Below, piece by piece: positions 22,447 to 36,000 of a stretch of 64,000 bases of DNA. The notes beneath the pieces are model-generated. The model had not been told where the DNA came from. It saw only the letters and a list, made by a program, of their open reading frames with translations, and did no database searches. The translations under genes and the position numbers were made by a program. This DNA is from Ooceraea biroi (Eukaryota; Arthropoda; Insecta; Hymenoptera; Formicidae), in NCBI RefSeq assembly GCF_003672135.1, contig NC_039508.1:3906001-3970000 (forward strand). The letters are read 5' to 3'. The first letter of the stretch is position 1. Every line of letters begins with the position of its first letter.

Positions 22447-23663
22447 TGCACATAAATACATGTAAATAATGTAAACCTGTCACATCTAACAAAAAGAAAA
22501 ATAAAAGTCTGTAGACTGCACTTGTGCATTATGTTAATCTAGAACGCATTTGATAAATTATATATTTATATAAAATTTATTACTTATATTTATATAACTA
22601 CATTATGTTAAAAATATATTAATATTAACATAATTGTAATATCTATTACATTATTTTATATTTCTCCTCATCTCTCTCTCTCTCTCTCTCTCCCTCTTCA
22701 TGTGTTATAACTCTTATTTATAATATACAACATAAAAATAACTTTCAGAAAAGTTTCAATTAATTCCATTCATTTTTAAATTAAAACACATTTGTAGATC
22801 GTTGATAGTCTTTTATAAAAATCAAGAAAAATATCAAAAATTTAATGTTAATAATTATATACCTATATGTATACATATATGTAAAATAATTTTATGTATA
22901 AGATTTTAGCCAATTCTCTTTGTTTATTAGAAAGTTATTATAACAACATAAGTTTAATGAATGGAACAGAAAATTGAAATTTTGCCGAGGCTTCCAGAGT
23001 TTCAGTTTTCTTTTCTCTCCCCTCTCCCCACAAAGTTATTTACCACCAATAATATTTCGTCTTTTGGTAATGGATTGGGATAGGCTTAGAACTTTTTGGG
23101 ATGGACATGGAACTATGGAAGGGAGGGGCTTCGTCCCTTGCCCGCCCACGCATTCTATTTACTACGTTTAAATTATTATTAATTATTATTAATCATTATT
23201 AACAATGATTAATATTAACAAAACTTCGATGAGCATAATTAATCCGTTTGAAATAATTGAGATAGAAAAGTGTTTCCTTTTCTATGCGATTCAGCGAACG
23301 TGTGGCGATCTAAAGCTTCTTTTAAAGGGAAAAGGGCTGCGACGGGCGCGCGGCACAATTGAACTCGCGCGCAATTGAAGTTACGCGCCAGCACGGTGCC
23401 GCCGCGGTTCGTCGAATCGCACGGAATCGCGAGTCAATCACGGATGTGCGAGCAGCCGAGAGGAGGCATCCGGGACTCTCTCATCGTCGTCGGCCATAGT
23501 AGAAATGGCGGGTGTTAGCTTACGTGAATGACGGCGACCGTGCTTTTAAAGGCTCATTGTCGCGAAGTCGTACAGCGAGTCGCGTGTACGTGGTGTGTTT
23601 CGTCGCGATACGGATACTCGAGCGGCATAATTGTGTGTCATATGATTTATTTGGAAGGTAAAG
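22447..23663. other. FARSB 3' region and Mask promoter/leader
   Basis: 22447-23260 is AT-rich with a (CT)n tract at about 22671-22693 and no recognised gene. 23330-23663 turns CpG-rich and probably holds the Mask promoter and 5' untranslated region. Upstream start codons occur there (separate entry). Confidence 0.5.
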
Positions 23664-23698
23664 ATGCAGAATGTAGCACAAGGAACGACCTCGGATAG
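23505..23698 (+). promoter_or_regulatory. Overlapping upstream ORFs before the Mask start codon
   Basis: A nine-codon uORF (23505-23531) ends in an ATGA overlap that starts a second uORF (23528-23698, 56 codons plus stop). The second runs past the main ATG at 23664 in another frame. If transcription begins upstream of 23505, initiation at either uORF should reduce Mask translation or require leaky scanning. The transcription start is unknown. Confidence 0.45.
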
Positions 23699-26551
23699 CC
23701 AGACGCACGAAAAGCAACCCGCAGCAGCAGCAGCACCAATTGCACCAGCAACACCAGCAGCAGCAGCATCGAGCCTGCAGCACGACACTGGGAAGACCTC
23801 GTCGACCCCCCAGTCTTCGAACTCGAGTCCCACGAAGTCGGAAACCGAAACCTTCTCCGAGTTGCAGCCGCGCCTTATGACAGACTCGTCGGAGAGCGAG
23901 GAGGACAGCGCTGCCGAGGTAAACGCCAAGAGAGAGGACCGCTAACACGTCGTGATAAGATATCCATGAGCACGGTGTGCTCGGGGACGGAATGTGATAG
24001 CCAGAGAGAGAGAGAGGGAGAGAGAGAGAGAGAGAGAGAGATGGACGGGAAGACAGGCAATGAGAAAGATCGAGAAAAGCGAGAGAGAGAGAGAGAGAGA
24101 GAATGTATGCGTGTATGTGCGCGCGCCTGAGTGTAGGAGCTATGCTCTGTGTGTGTGTGTCGTCGTCTTCGTGGTGTGTGCGTGTGCGTGTGTGTGTGTC
24201 GTGTGTGCATGTCGTACGTTCTCGAGCGAGTATAGTCCTCGCGAATCGAATCGCAGTGTCGCGGGCACGCTTCCTCGCGAATACGCATCGGCGACTCGCG
24301 ATTTTTTGCGCGGGCGTCGATCTCTCCACCGTCGTCGTTATCACCGTGTCGTGTAACGGCGTTGTCATTGACGTAGCACCTCGCTTTCGTAATTGTCATT
24401 GCAGAGCGGATGTGTGCATACACGCTCGCAGCGTTGCGAGGTATTCTCTCGGAAAAAACGCTGCACCTCGGTCTCGAATTAGTTACGCGCTGAGTTCGAC
24501 GTTCTCGACTCCTCTCGTTTCTCGCTAACGCTTCCTGCGATAATCTCCAAGCACCCGTGGATATTGGCAGTATATTACGCGTGGACGCGCACGTTACGTT
24601 ACACGTTCGATCGATCGCAGCGATCTATGCATGACACGTTTGTGTGCACACGTTTAAATGTATGCATATATATTGTACACACTTGTTCACACACACAGAC
24701 ACGTGTATGTCGCGATACCATTGTGATAGTTCCATGATAATTTCGACAAACTTGTACGTAAAATTGTGCCTATATTTTGTTTGTTTGTACATACATATGT
24801 GATGCACTTGTGAAAGAAAGTACTTAACGGGAAAGCAATAATAATGTCATCGTTAATATTGTTCATAATTTTCCAAAATGATTCCGCATTAAGGGGATGC
24901 TGGAGTTGCTAGTGAACTATTTTTTCACTATAGCGATGGTAATTGCAGTTTCGAAAATTCTCTTTATTACTTGTGCAGAATAAAAAATCCTTTTCCACAA
25001 ATGAAGTATAGATAGAAAGAAAGCCCGCTCTACAGAACTTTATATTCAAAATGGAAAAAAGTTAGAAAAGACAAATGCAAGTTTTTAACTTTTTTCCATT
25101 TTGAATATAAAGTCTTGTAGAGCGGGCTTTCTTTCTATCTATACTTCATTTGTGGAAAAGGATTTTTTATTCTGCACAAGCAATAAAGAGAATTTTCGAA
25201 ACTGCAATTACCATCGCTATAGTGAAAAAATAGTTCACTAGCAGCTCCAGCATCCCCTTAAGCTTGTATATTGTTACGTACGAATTTATGAAGATTGCTT
25301 TACAATCGCTTGAGAGTGATCCAAATCAGTTTATTGAAATCTGAAGCAAAGATGCATCGATAATGTGCGACTGGTCAAGCGTGAGTCGTCTCTCTTTTTC
25401 TGGAAGTTATAAGGTTTCTTCTTTTCCGCTGCGCTTCTGAACCAGTGCAATCAGTTGGAATGAAAGAAATATACTTTCTTTCACTCCAACTTGTTGCACT
25501 AGCTCAGAAGATGCAGCGAAAAAAGAACAACCTATGTCTATCATCTGTAGTAGTGTATAGATAGCTAAGAATAATTTCGAGAAATTAGGAGCAGTCAAGT
25601 AAATCGTGAGAATCGCAATTTACGTCGATGCGAGCTAGCGCTAAACTAGAAAAATTTAGTTACCCTGCACAATATTGATTTATATATATATACATATATT
25701 TCGCACACGTACACACATGCAATACACATATACATATATTATATGAAAACATAAATTTTAATCTAGAAAAGAATACGTAGTCGTCTCGAAATTAACCACT
25801 AAGCTTGGTGACACGATCGGGGCTATGGGTCCGCTTGCACAAACGCTAATTCTGGTTACAATCATTTCATTCGCTTGTCCACATTGTGACAGAAGCGTAA
25901 GAACAAATCGTCGAGTTGCCTATCTAGAATTATTCATTGTAGATGCACTCGAAGTCAAACTCGTCACACTTCCGGCCATTCTCGATTAACCTCAACTAAC
26001 TCCGTTTCCCTTTCCCGGATGGATCGTAAATAGATGTGTAACGTAAAACAGATATTAACAGCTACTCTGGGATTCGGTGCAAATTAGTGCAACGTTATCA
26101 TTAATCGCCACTTAAAAGCCAATCGTACTAAGATTGATAAAACTAATTTCGACAAAGTTTTATTGTCCATCAAGAAGTTGCAGAAAGAATTATCTGCAAT
26201 CTATAAAAAAGTGCTTGAGCTTACGTATGTAACACCAGTGAATAAAGTAGGATTCTTTCAATACGAATCTATTTGAAGATGTGTCTTCCAAATTAGGGTA
26301 TTGTCAGTAATTTAAATTTTATATTGTAAATAAAATGTCGATTTAGATAAACGTAACATTATTAAGATAAAATAATTTCGCTTAGCTATTTAATACAATT
26401 GCATCTATCGATCGATCGATATCAGCATCAGCTTAGCCATTATCACAATCGAAATAATTTCTTTCACGTTGCATGCCATAATTTAAGATCAGATCGTTTC
26501 AATTATAATTTCCAGCTTTTCCTTTCTTTCAAGATTTATATGTATGTAATA

Positions 26552-26588
<37 letters not shown>

Positions 26589-26990
26589 AGAAATTTGTAT
26601 TTAACTTTGCACAATAATTGTTACAAAACGTTAGAAAATTAAAACTGTACATAACGGAGAATTCAAGGCATTGCACTGTAACTTAACGTCAACGGGCGTA
26701 GGTAGAAACGATCCTGAAGGGATTCGCGATCGCACGAGGGCGTCGAGACGCCCCTCACCGCCCCCCTCACGTATCTCCCCCCTGGCTTACGTCCCACCCT
26801 CCGGGATTACTATTATCCGTGTTCGTTGCCCGACGTAGAGTTCGGTGCCACCAGGTGTCTTCGCTCCTCGCTAGATGCCGTAAGGTGCTTGCACGTAGAT
26901 GGCCGCTTCGCATGGCTTAATTGCAGAGAAATGGACGAAGAAAGGAAGAAAGAACATGAGGAATTTGTATGCTGCTACTTACGTAACCAG

Positions 26991-27029
<39 letters not shown>

Positions 27030-30000
27030 CTGTATGCTAAAATAGCGTCGTCGCAGCTAATTAATACATCGTTCTCTCTTCGCCCGCTTTCGCTTCGATG
27101 CATCCACCTCTCGTAATTTTGTCACTCGCCTGACTCCCATTGTTCTACCATCTTCAACGTGCTTATTTTTTTTCTCTCTCTCTACTGTGTAGTGTGTAAC
27201 ACGACGAACAAGTAGTGTGTCTGTGCCTATGTGCGTGTGTGCTCCGAAACGATCTCTACCTTTAACCTCACGTCCAGAGTGCCGCGATGTGACCGCAGAG
27301 CCGCGGAATTCGAATGTCATTCCCATCCCTGTGGCGTATCCGCGTGTGTGCGGGCTGGCAGAGAGAAAGAGAGAGAGCGAGAGAGGGAGGGAGCGAGAGA
27401 GAAAACGCGACGAAGGGAAGAATGAACGTATTACGATGACGCGAACGCGTATCGCGCTGGTTAGAGCACTCTGCCAGATTCCAGCGCACGCATCGCAGAG
27501 GCACGCGCACACGCGCCGCTCGCGCGCACCATAATCGCGATTCGCGTACGAATACAGGTCGCAACCATGAGCGCTCGCAGAAAACAATTTAAAGGGGCGA
27601 AACCTCAAGGTTTCTCTTAAAGATCGGAAACTCTAAATTTTAATTTCGAAACTTATTATATTAGATATATAATTTGTGCATTATTTATTTGTTCTCTTTT
27701 TGTCATGATTTAGAATTTTAACATGGCAATTTTTCAATTCCAGGGGGGGGCAACTGCCCCCCTTGTCGCTCCCTCTCCGCAACTTGTTTTCTACTTTAGA
27801 GCGATGATTTTCCTTTTTGCATCAAAATATATAATATTGCAGAGTTTTAACAAAAACGGGGAGGAAGACACTCTCCTTTGGGTATTACCGTCGCACGTAC
27901 GTAACACCGATACATCAGATGCATGTGTAACCCATGCCCTGCACGCGACGTGTCATAGCACGTGCATACACCGTATGCACGTGTATGTATACGTGGGAGC
28001 CCGTGAGCGTGACCGTTCGTTCGTTCGCATCGCGAGCGTTGCGCCACCTGGTAGCTCCCCCTCGCAACAGCCGTGTCGCGTTCTTGCTCGCGACTGTCCG
28101 CACTGTTCGCGTGCCGATGAAACAGCCATCGCATTAATCTTCTAGACTGTGATCGACTCGTTCGCTTCGATCGATCGTCTCCTGGCTGCTTCGCCGTCGA
28201 TTTGATCGTTCGTACGTGTGTGCATCATCGTGCGGTCTGTCCTTTTCCCCCGCGTCCGTGTGAACGTGCTCCACTCGTAGTCGTGTGCGTGGAAGCGACG
28301 ACGACTACGGTGAGCAGAGCCACCATATTATTCTATATCCTCCTACTACGGCGTTCGCACGGTGTTTCTATTCCGTTCCGCGATACTTGCGCGGCTCGTC
28401 TCGCGTTTGCCTGCGCGTCGACGACGAACGCGAGAATCTCGACATCGTTGCGTCCCGATCATCGAGCGTCTCGATGATCGCCCTCGTTATGCGCTAGGAG
28501 ACGAACGAGATCACGTTTACCAGAGATATATGCCATCATCGTGATCATTACTCTCGCACTGCCTCGGCTGATCGTCGTAAGCTGAAGAGAGAGAGAGAGA
28601 ACAAATGGAAGGACGCGAGGTTCGTGTAGGTCGCGCGATAATGAGGCGCGGAGTCCCCGACGATGGTGGAAGTGCTGCCCAGCGCGTCACTGTCGTCGCG
28701 AGCGAGCCGCTCCTTTTCTCTCGAGACGAGAGAAACAGCATCGCGCACGTACTATCGATAAGTGTTAAACGCTGAATCGTCACTTATCGTCCCGCTCGCC
28801 GACCGCGCGAAGCCAGCTGCTGCTGCTGCTGCTCGCCTAGAAAACACGTATTTATACTTTCACCCGTGTTCCCGATTTGCGTTTATTGTCTCTCGCGTTC
28901 GCGATCACCGTCGCGACTGTGTCGCGCGACGCGGCCCATCGCGGGACGCGCGAGATCATGACGGATGATTCCCTGGAAAGTATCCCCGCTTGCCGCCGAG
29001 TATCCCCTTGCTCAACAATTTTAGCCAGTCGGAAATCTCGATGCGATGACTCGCGCGACTCGCACCTTTGTACATTCGTCAATGACAATCGCGGATAACG
29101 GCGCACGGTGATAACGTAGATGCGAATAAAGTACGTGTAACGCGCGATAAAACTGCGAACCAAGTTGTATATCAAGTACAACTGATTATTTCTTACTTAA
29201 TTATTATTCATTATGTTTTCACGTATCGAGCTTCGTTGATTGACATTTTCTGATTTGTAGGTGGAGTGTTTTCCAATTGAGCAAGCTGACTTAGACGAAG
29301 ATCATCCAGAATCACCGAAATTCTTATTGCCTGAGGACTCTGAGCGCTCTGTAGATCCTGAAACCCAAGCGCGTCTCGAGGCACTTCTCGAAGCAGCCGG
29401 TATTGGGAAGTTGTCATCAGGTGATGGAAAGCACTTGGCTGACCACGAAGTGCTACGTCGTTTAACATCTAGCGTTTCTTGTGCATTGGATGAGGCTGCC
29501 GCAGCATTAACACGTATGCGCAGTGACAATCCACGCGCACCGAACGAGAAGCGTTCTCTTGTCGAAGCCTGCACTGACGGGGACGTCCGTACCGTGCGCA
29601 AATTGTTAACGGAAGGCCGTAGCGTTCACGAAACTACCGAGGAGGGTGAAAGTTTGCTCTCTCTAGCTTGTTCGGCTGGTTACTACGAACTTGCTCAGGT
29701 TTGGATCAAAATATGACTACACTCTTTTCCTGCAAATAAGTATTCTTTGTGTGACATTGTTCTATCGTGGTGCATGATGCGCTTCATTGTTACACGTGTG
29801 GGTAAATAATTTTCGGTACACACGTTTAACATTTGTGATTCTCACTAAATAGAATATATGGGATGTGTGTGCGTGTGCGTGTGCGTGCATTTGTGTATTC
29901 GTGTTTTTCTATGTGATCAATAAAGCTTAATTGCAAACCCGCATAAATTTATGTTTTGTAAGTTGTATTAAAGAGGGCCTTTATCACTTTGAAAATTGGT

Positions 30001-33000
30001 AGGATATGCTTTACTTTGTGTTACGTTTCATTCGATGCACTTGTTGAAAGTGATTGTTTGAACGAAATTGATATGATATTAATCTGTGAATCATATCAGT
30101 TTGGATGTAATAATATATTTGACAGTATTCCTTGTCATACAAAAAGTTGTCCATAAGAAAAACAGTAACAAAATTGATAATGAAAGATAAATTTTCTGCA
30201 CAGGAATGTCCTATTCTTTCCTTTCTTTCTTACTTACACTGGGGTATTAGATATTGATTCAAAATAATAAGATTATTATTACAAGCTTAAGACTTTTATC
30301 TTTATCTTATTATTGTGTAGCATGATAGATAATTTAAATTTATTCATATAGTATTGTATTACTAGAATAAATTTAGATTAGTCACTCAGACATTATAAGA
30401 ATAATATTGTTCAACACATCACGATACACAAGCATACTGTTTATTTCAAAACTAAATCTGGCTTTGCTTGACATCCGAATGGTTACACATCTGCTAATTA
30501 TCTAACTAATATGAGCTGTAATTATTTTCTAATTATCTAGCTAATTATCTAACCAATTATCTAAACGTCTAACATATATCTAACATAAATCGTAGTATGC
30601 TTATATCTTCATATATTAATTACCTAATAATAATTAATATATATATATATATATATATTAATCAACTAATTATTACGCCAACTAATTCGATGTCCTTTTT
30701 TGAAAAAATTGAGCCCTTATTACAAAAGAGTAATAAGCATATCAATTTTCAAAATCGTTTTCGGCATCGTTTTCTAATACTCTTCTCCATCTACCGGGTA
30801 GTTGACGTATCTCCTTTCAAAAAAGAGAAAGTGAACGAAGGCTCACAAAAAAGCATCGAATTAATTTACACGCCTAATAATTGCAAGCTGTAATATTTAA
30901 TAATTAACTTTATTTGGCTAAAAGTATGATAACATTTTAATTATCTTAACACATTGTTGACGGTACACTGTGAAATAAATTTTGCCTCAGTTTGTCCTGC
31001 ACAGTTTTGGAAAATATGTCAACTATGCATGCATCTATTCAAAACAATGTAAATATTTTATTAAACGAAATCTTTTATTAAAAATTGCTGAGTAGAATTA
31101 ATAATAATGCTAGTAGTTTTTTTTTATTGCTATCTCCCGTTTTCAACGTTTAAAAAATGCAAGACGCCAATTTACGTCTTCCGTCAACAATATGTTAATA
31201 TTTTATAGATCAATCACGAGAAATGTTTACCGTTTACATAAAAAATTCTATAAAACATCAATATCTTATGTTTCAACTTTTTTTTCCTTGTTTATACAAT
31301 TGTCATATGAATCATTAACCTGAAGTTGGCGCTCTAATCGTGCAATTATAGACTAAGGAAATTAATACGAAATTTATTCCATAAATTGATAAAATAAATC
31401 TGTTTATCGTACCATTTCTCCTTATGTGTGAAACAGGTACTTTTAGCAATGAACGCCAATGTGGAAGACCGTGGTATCAAGGGGGACTGTACCCCGCTCA
31501 TGGAAGCTGCCAGTGCAGGGCACGTGGACATCGTGAGCCTACTGATCGCACATGGTGCGGATGTCAATGCTCAGTCTACTTCAGGTAAAGTATACGTTGG
31601 CTGTTCATGCGCATCTCTCGTCTTACATGGCTTGAGAGGAATCATTTCTTGTTTCCATTCGCAAATATCACGGAGGTTATTATTATTCTCCATCACGACT
31701 AAGGATAATAATTATAGGTAATACTCCCCTTATGTACGGATGTGCTGGCGGACACAAAGAAGTTGTGCGCGTCTTGTTAGATGCGGGAGCCAACGTTGAA
31801 GATCACAATGAGAACGGTCATACACCCCTGATGGAAGCGGCAAGCGCCGGACACGTTGAAGTTGCCAAGATCTTGCTCGAGCACGGCGCTGGTATTAATA
31901 CTCATTCCAACGAATTTAAGGAATCCGCATTAACGTTGGCTTGTTACAAGGGGCACTTGGAAATGGTTCGGTTCTTGCTGGAAGCGGGTGCAGATCAGGT
32001 ATGATCATTTGTTTTTACCTCTCCACGAAGATGACAATTAAAAACTTTAATAACTTTCTGTTAAAAACTTTCACTGTTAAACTACACTTTTAATGCGAAT
32101 ATCTGCGACGTTGTACGTTATAACAATATGTTATGCTACATTAGATGTCACTGTGTCATTGTGTCATGTAATGACATGTCACAATACACTGTGTCTTAAA
32201 TCTGAACTACTTTCGTAAACATAACACGCACACACACAACATGACTCAGCTACAGTGAAGGTTAAGTAAGGATTTTTAAGGACGGTAAAATTGAAAGGAA
32301 GGGACGATGTTATCGACTCTGATTGGATGCGCCATGTTGCCGGTCTTTCGATTGACAGCGATTGTTTGCTGCAACAGTAACAGTAAAGTTACAACAGTGG
32401 CGCTCTTAGCAATCGCTTCTCCCTCAGAAATTCTGTCTCGTGTGAACGACTCGCACCCAGACGTGTCACGTTGCACTTTTAATTCGATAATTGTATAAAT
32501 AATTGTATAAATAATTTTAGTGATTGATATATTTGATTATCACAGGAACATAAAACAGACGAGATGCATACCGCTCTGATGGAAGCTTCTATGGACGGTC
32601 ACGTAGAAGTGGCCCGTTTACTCTTAGACTCAGGTGCCCAAGTGAATATGCCGACGGATAGTTTCGAATCTCCGTTAACGCTGGCGGCTTGTGGAGGACA
32701 TGTAGATCTAGCTATGCTGCTGATTGAACGTGGAGCGAACATTGAAGAAGTTAACGATGAGGGGTACACACCACTAATGGAAGCAGCGCGAGAGGGACAT
32801 GAAGAAATGGTTGCTCTGCTCTTGAGCCAAGGTGAGTGACCTTTTTAACTCTTTTTAACTGAGCGAACAGTCGATAGTAATGTTGGTGATTTAATGGATT
32901 TAAAATATGAGTGATTCTGATTAATAAAAAAGGTGCGAACATCAACGCCCAAACGGAGGAAACGCAGGAAACGGCACTTACCTTGGCCTGTTGCGGCGGC

Positions 33001-36000
33001 TTTCTCGAAGTTGCCGATTTTTTAATCAAGGCAGGAGCCGACATTGAATTGGGAGCATCTACCCCGTTAATGGAAGCTGCGCAGGAGGGACACTTGGATC
33101 TTGTTCGATATTTATTGGAATCCGCAGCAGATGTTCATGCACAGACGCAAACGGGCGATACAGCATTGACGTATGCTTGTGAAAACGGCCATACTGATGT
33201 TGCTGACCTTCTGTTACAATTTGGTGCTGATCTTGTAAGTGTCTTATTAACAATTATAATACTAAAACTATTTTTTTTCATGTGCATCTTCTCAAATTTC
33301 TTGAGATACATTGAGTTCACTATTTTGTGTTACAGGAACATGAATCTGAAGGGGGTAGAACTCCACTGATGAAGGCTTGCAGGGCTGGCCATCTGTGTAC
33401 TGTCCAGTTTCTTATATCGAAGCGTGCCGATGTTAATCGACAAACAACAAACAATGATCACACACCTCTTTCGTTGGCATGCGCTGGTGGTCATCTTGCA
33501 GTAGTGGAACTACTTCTTGCGCAGTCTGCGAACCCGTTTCATAAATTAAAAGTAGGCACAAGTGTCGAAAAGACAGCACTCGAAAACTTATTGCTTTGTG
33601 ATTATATATTTTTACTCGCATAAGTGTGGACTCTCGTCAAAAAATCAACTTTTAATATTAAATTGTTTGAGTGCCAGAGACAGGTTCTGATATATGTAGG
33701 AAAAATGTCAGACAAGACTCTGCAGCAAATTTGACGATCAATGCTATTGTTTCTGTTGTAACTTGGTAATTGATTAGCGGTTTTAGGTTAATTTTTATTT
33801 AAAAATTTTTTTACTTTTAAATATGATAAATAAAAAAGCTACGTATAAGCTACGTACCAAATTTTATTTTTACTTGTTATTCGCAGATGTAAAACAGGAG
33901 CAGCGTAATCACGCTCGCGTTTCTTGGCGTTCAAACAGTTAAGATTTATTGTATCTTTGCAATTTATTTTATTTTTATTCTAAATTTAATTCTAAATTCC
34001 ACGGTGAATTCTACTTACTAAATAATTTAATAAGGAATCCCTCCCTATTATTTTGGATTTACTATTGTCACAATTTTTGCCAATGCTAGTATTGATACGA
34101 AGCAATAATGTTAATTGGTAATTGCGTCACAATTTGCCAATACTAGTATTGATATGAAGCAATAATGTTAATTGATAATTGCGTTTAGAAGAGCAAGGTA
34201 TCGAGAATTGTACATTTCAATTCAGTGGACAAATAATTAAATAATAGAACGAAAATGTGTGTCCAACTTGCATGAAGCATATCTTGATATTTTATAAAGC
34301 TATATATCAATATGTAACCTCATAAACTGTATTGCAGGATAATTCTACCATGCTGATAGAAGCAGCCAAAGGTGGTCACACAGCTGTTGTCCAACTTTTA
34401 TTGGATTATCCTCATAGCATTATGATGAGTACTCCACATAATGCTGCACCCACATCTGCTATGTTATTGTCACAACAACAACAGCAGCAACAACAGCAGC
34501 CGCAGCAACAACAACAGCCTCAACAACAACAGCAACATCAGCAGCACATAAGTCATCAGCAACACGTACCTCCTCATCCCCAACAAACCTCTACGCAATC
34601 AGAACATCAACAGCAGCAGCAACAGCAGCAAACTGCCGAGCAACAGCAAGCGCAAAATCTTCAGCCGAAACACAATACGCAAAAGTCGTTATTGAGAAAG
34701 AATCGATCAGTGACGATGATGCCCGACATGAGCCTTACTTCTGCCGAGGCGCAACAAGTACGTTCGCAACCTGCAGGAGAATCGGCCGCTACCACCAAGG
34801 ACGATACCAATATTCTTGATAAGGGCAGTGGAGGGTTTACCAGTTTGTCGGAACCTAATATTAGTCTTAGTCCGACGCCGGCAGCGTCAACGCAGGGAGT
34901 CATTGAAAGAAAAAGTAGTAGACCAAATCAAGTCCTTCATAAGCAACAGATACCTGAAGAATTACAGGTATGTTTGATGTGATATGTACATGTCCTTGTA
35001 CTTGCGTGCTTCTCGATAAAATTTCTCAGTAAATTCCTCGCAAAAGAGTCAAAATTTGTTTAATATTCAACTATTTTAATGGACTATGAGTTTAAGAATA
35101 TTTAGTATTTTATATTTTATAACTGTATCGCACTTTACATTTATCATCGTGTCTTTTCTCTTTCAAGCCATGTAATTATGGCTTCCAAAGGCTAGACCGA
35201 GAACTACAAATGAAAGCTGCGGCGCATGTGTTCTCTGGTTCTCGAAATTCTATCATAACTCAACCTCAGCAGCCGCAGCCGCAGCCGCAGCAAGATCCCA
35301 GTGAGACAGAAGCTTTATTACCAGGAATGCTTAACATCGATTTACCAGCTCAGTCGACAACGTCATCTCATGGTATCTTTTTTTTCACTTTACCTGTTTA
35401 CTCGAAATTAAAGATCTGTATAAGCGAATATATTTTTTCAACGCACCTACTTTGCCTGAAAGGCTTAGTTTGCAGTACGACTGGCATGGCCGGCAGTGCA
35501 TTATCGTACCAAGGAAATAGTGATGCAGCATTGGTTTGCAGTGCTTACCTAGATGGTAAAATAATGGGCTTGCAACAATTCCAGAAGACGCTGTCCGTAG
35601 CCCCGACCGTGACGGAAACATTTCCTACGAATACATTTCCCTCCTCACCCCCTTTGTCCCTTGCGCCATTACCTGCTACAACTGCTAGTACCATGTCCCT
35701 AATCACTGTTCCTACTTCTTCCTCGGCGACCACACCAAGTCCACCGAGCATCTCTACTCCTCCGACAGTCATAGCCGTTTCCCAATCGCCTATCACTGCG
35801 AGCAGCGATGTCAGCCAGAATACCGCTATTAGCGATCGCCCGAAAGCTAAACCCGTATCTAAGAAAGAAGGAAAAAATGTGCGAAAGGCCGCCTCTGGCA
35901 TAGCAATGGCGAAATTACAGCAAACGCAGGCGACCATAATGGCTGGGCTTCAACAACAGTATCAGCAAAAGCAGCGTCAACACACCTATCAGGTACAGCA

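Larger units (their letters stand above)
23919..29260. other. Mask intron 1 (5.3 kb)
   Basis: The intron contains a (GA)n tract at about 24003-24105, the long palindromic element at 24893-25257, a 125-nt hairpin at 25409-25535, (GT)n at about 26553-26583 and (TA)n at about 26994-27028. CpG-rich blocks at 26690-26960, 27230-27590 and 27900-29100 could hold alternative promoters or first exons. No open frame in it resembles a known protein. Confidence 0.6.

Noticed and set aside
23994..24528. Open frames across the (GA)n/(GT)n region after Mask exon 1
   Set aside because: Low-complexity translation of microsatellites inside an intron, open on both strands.
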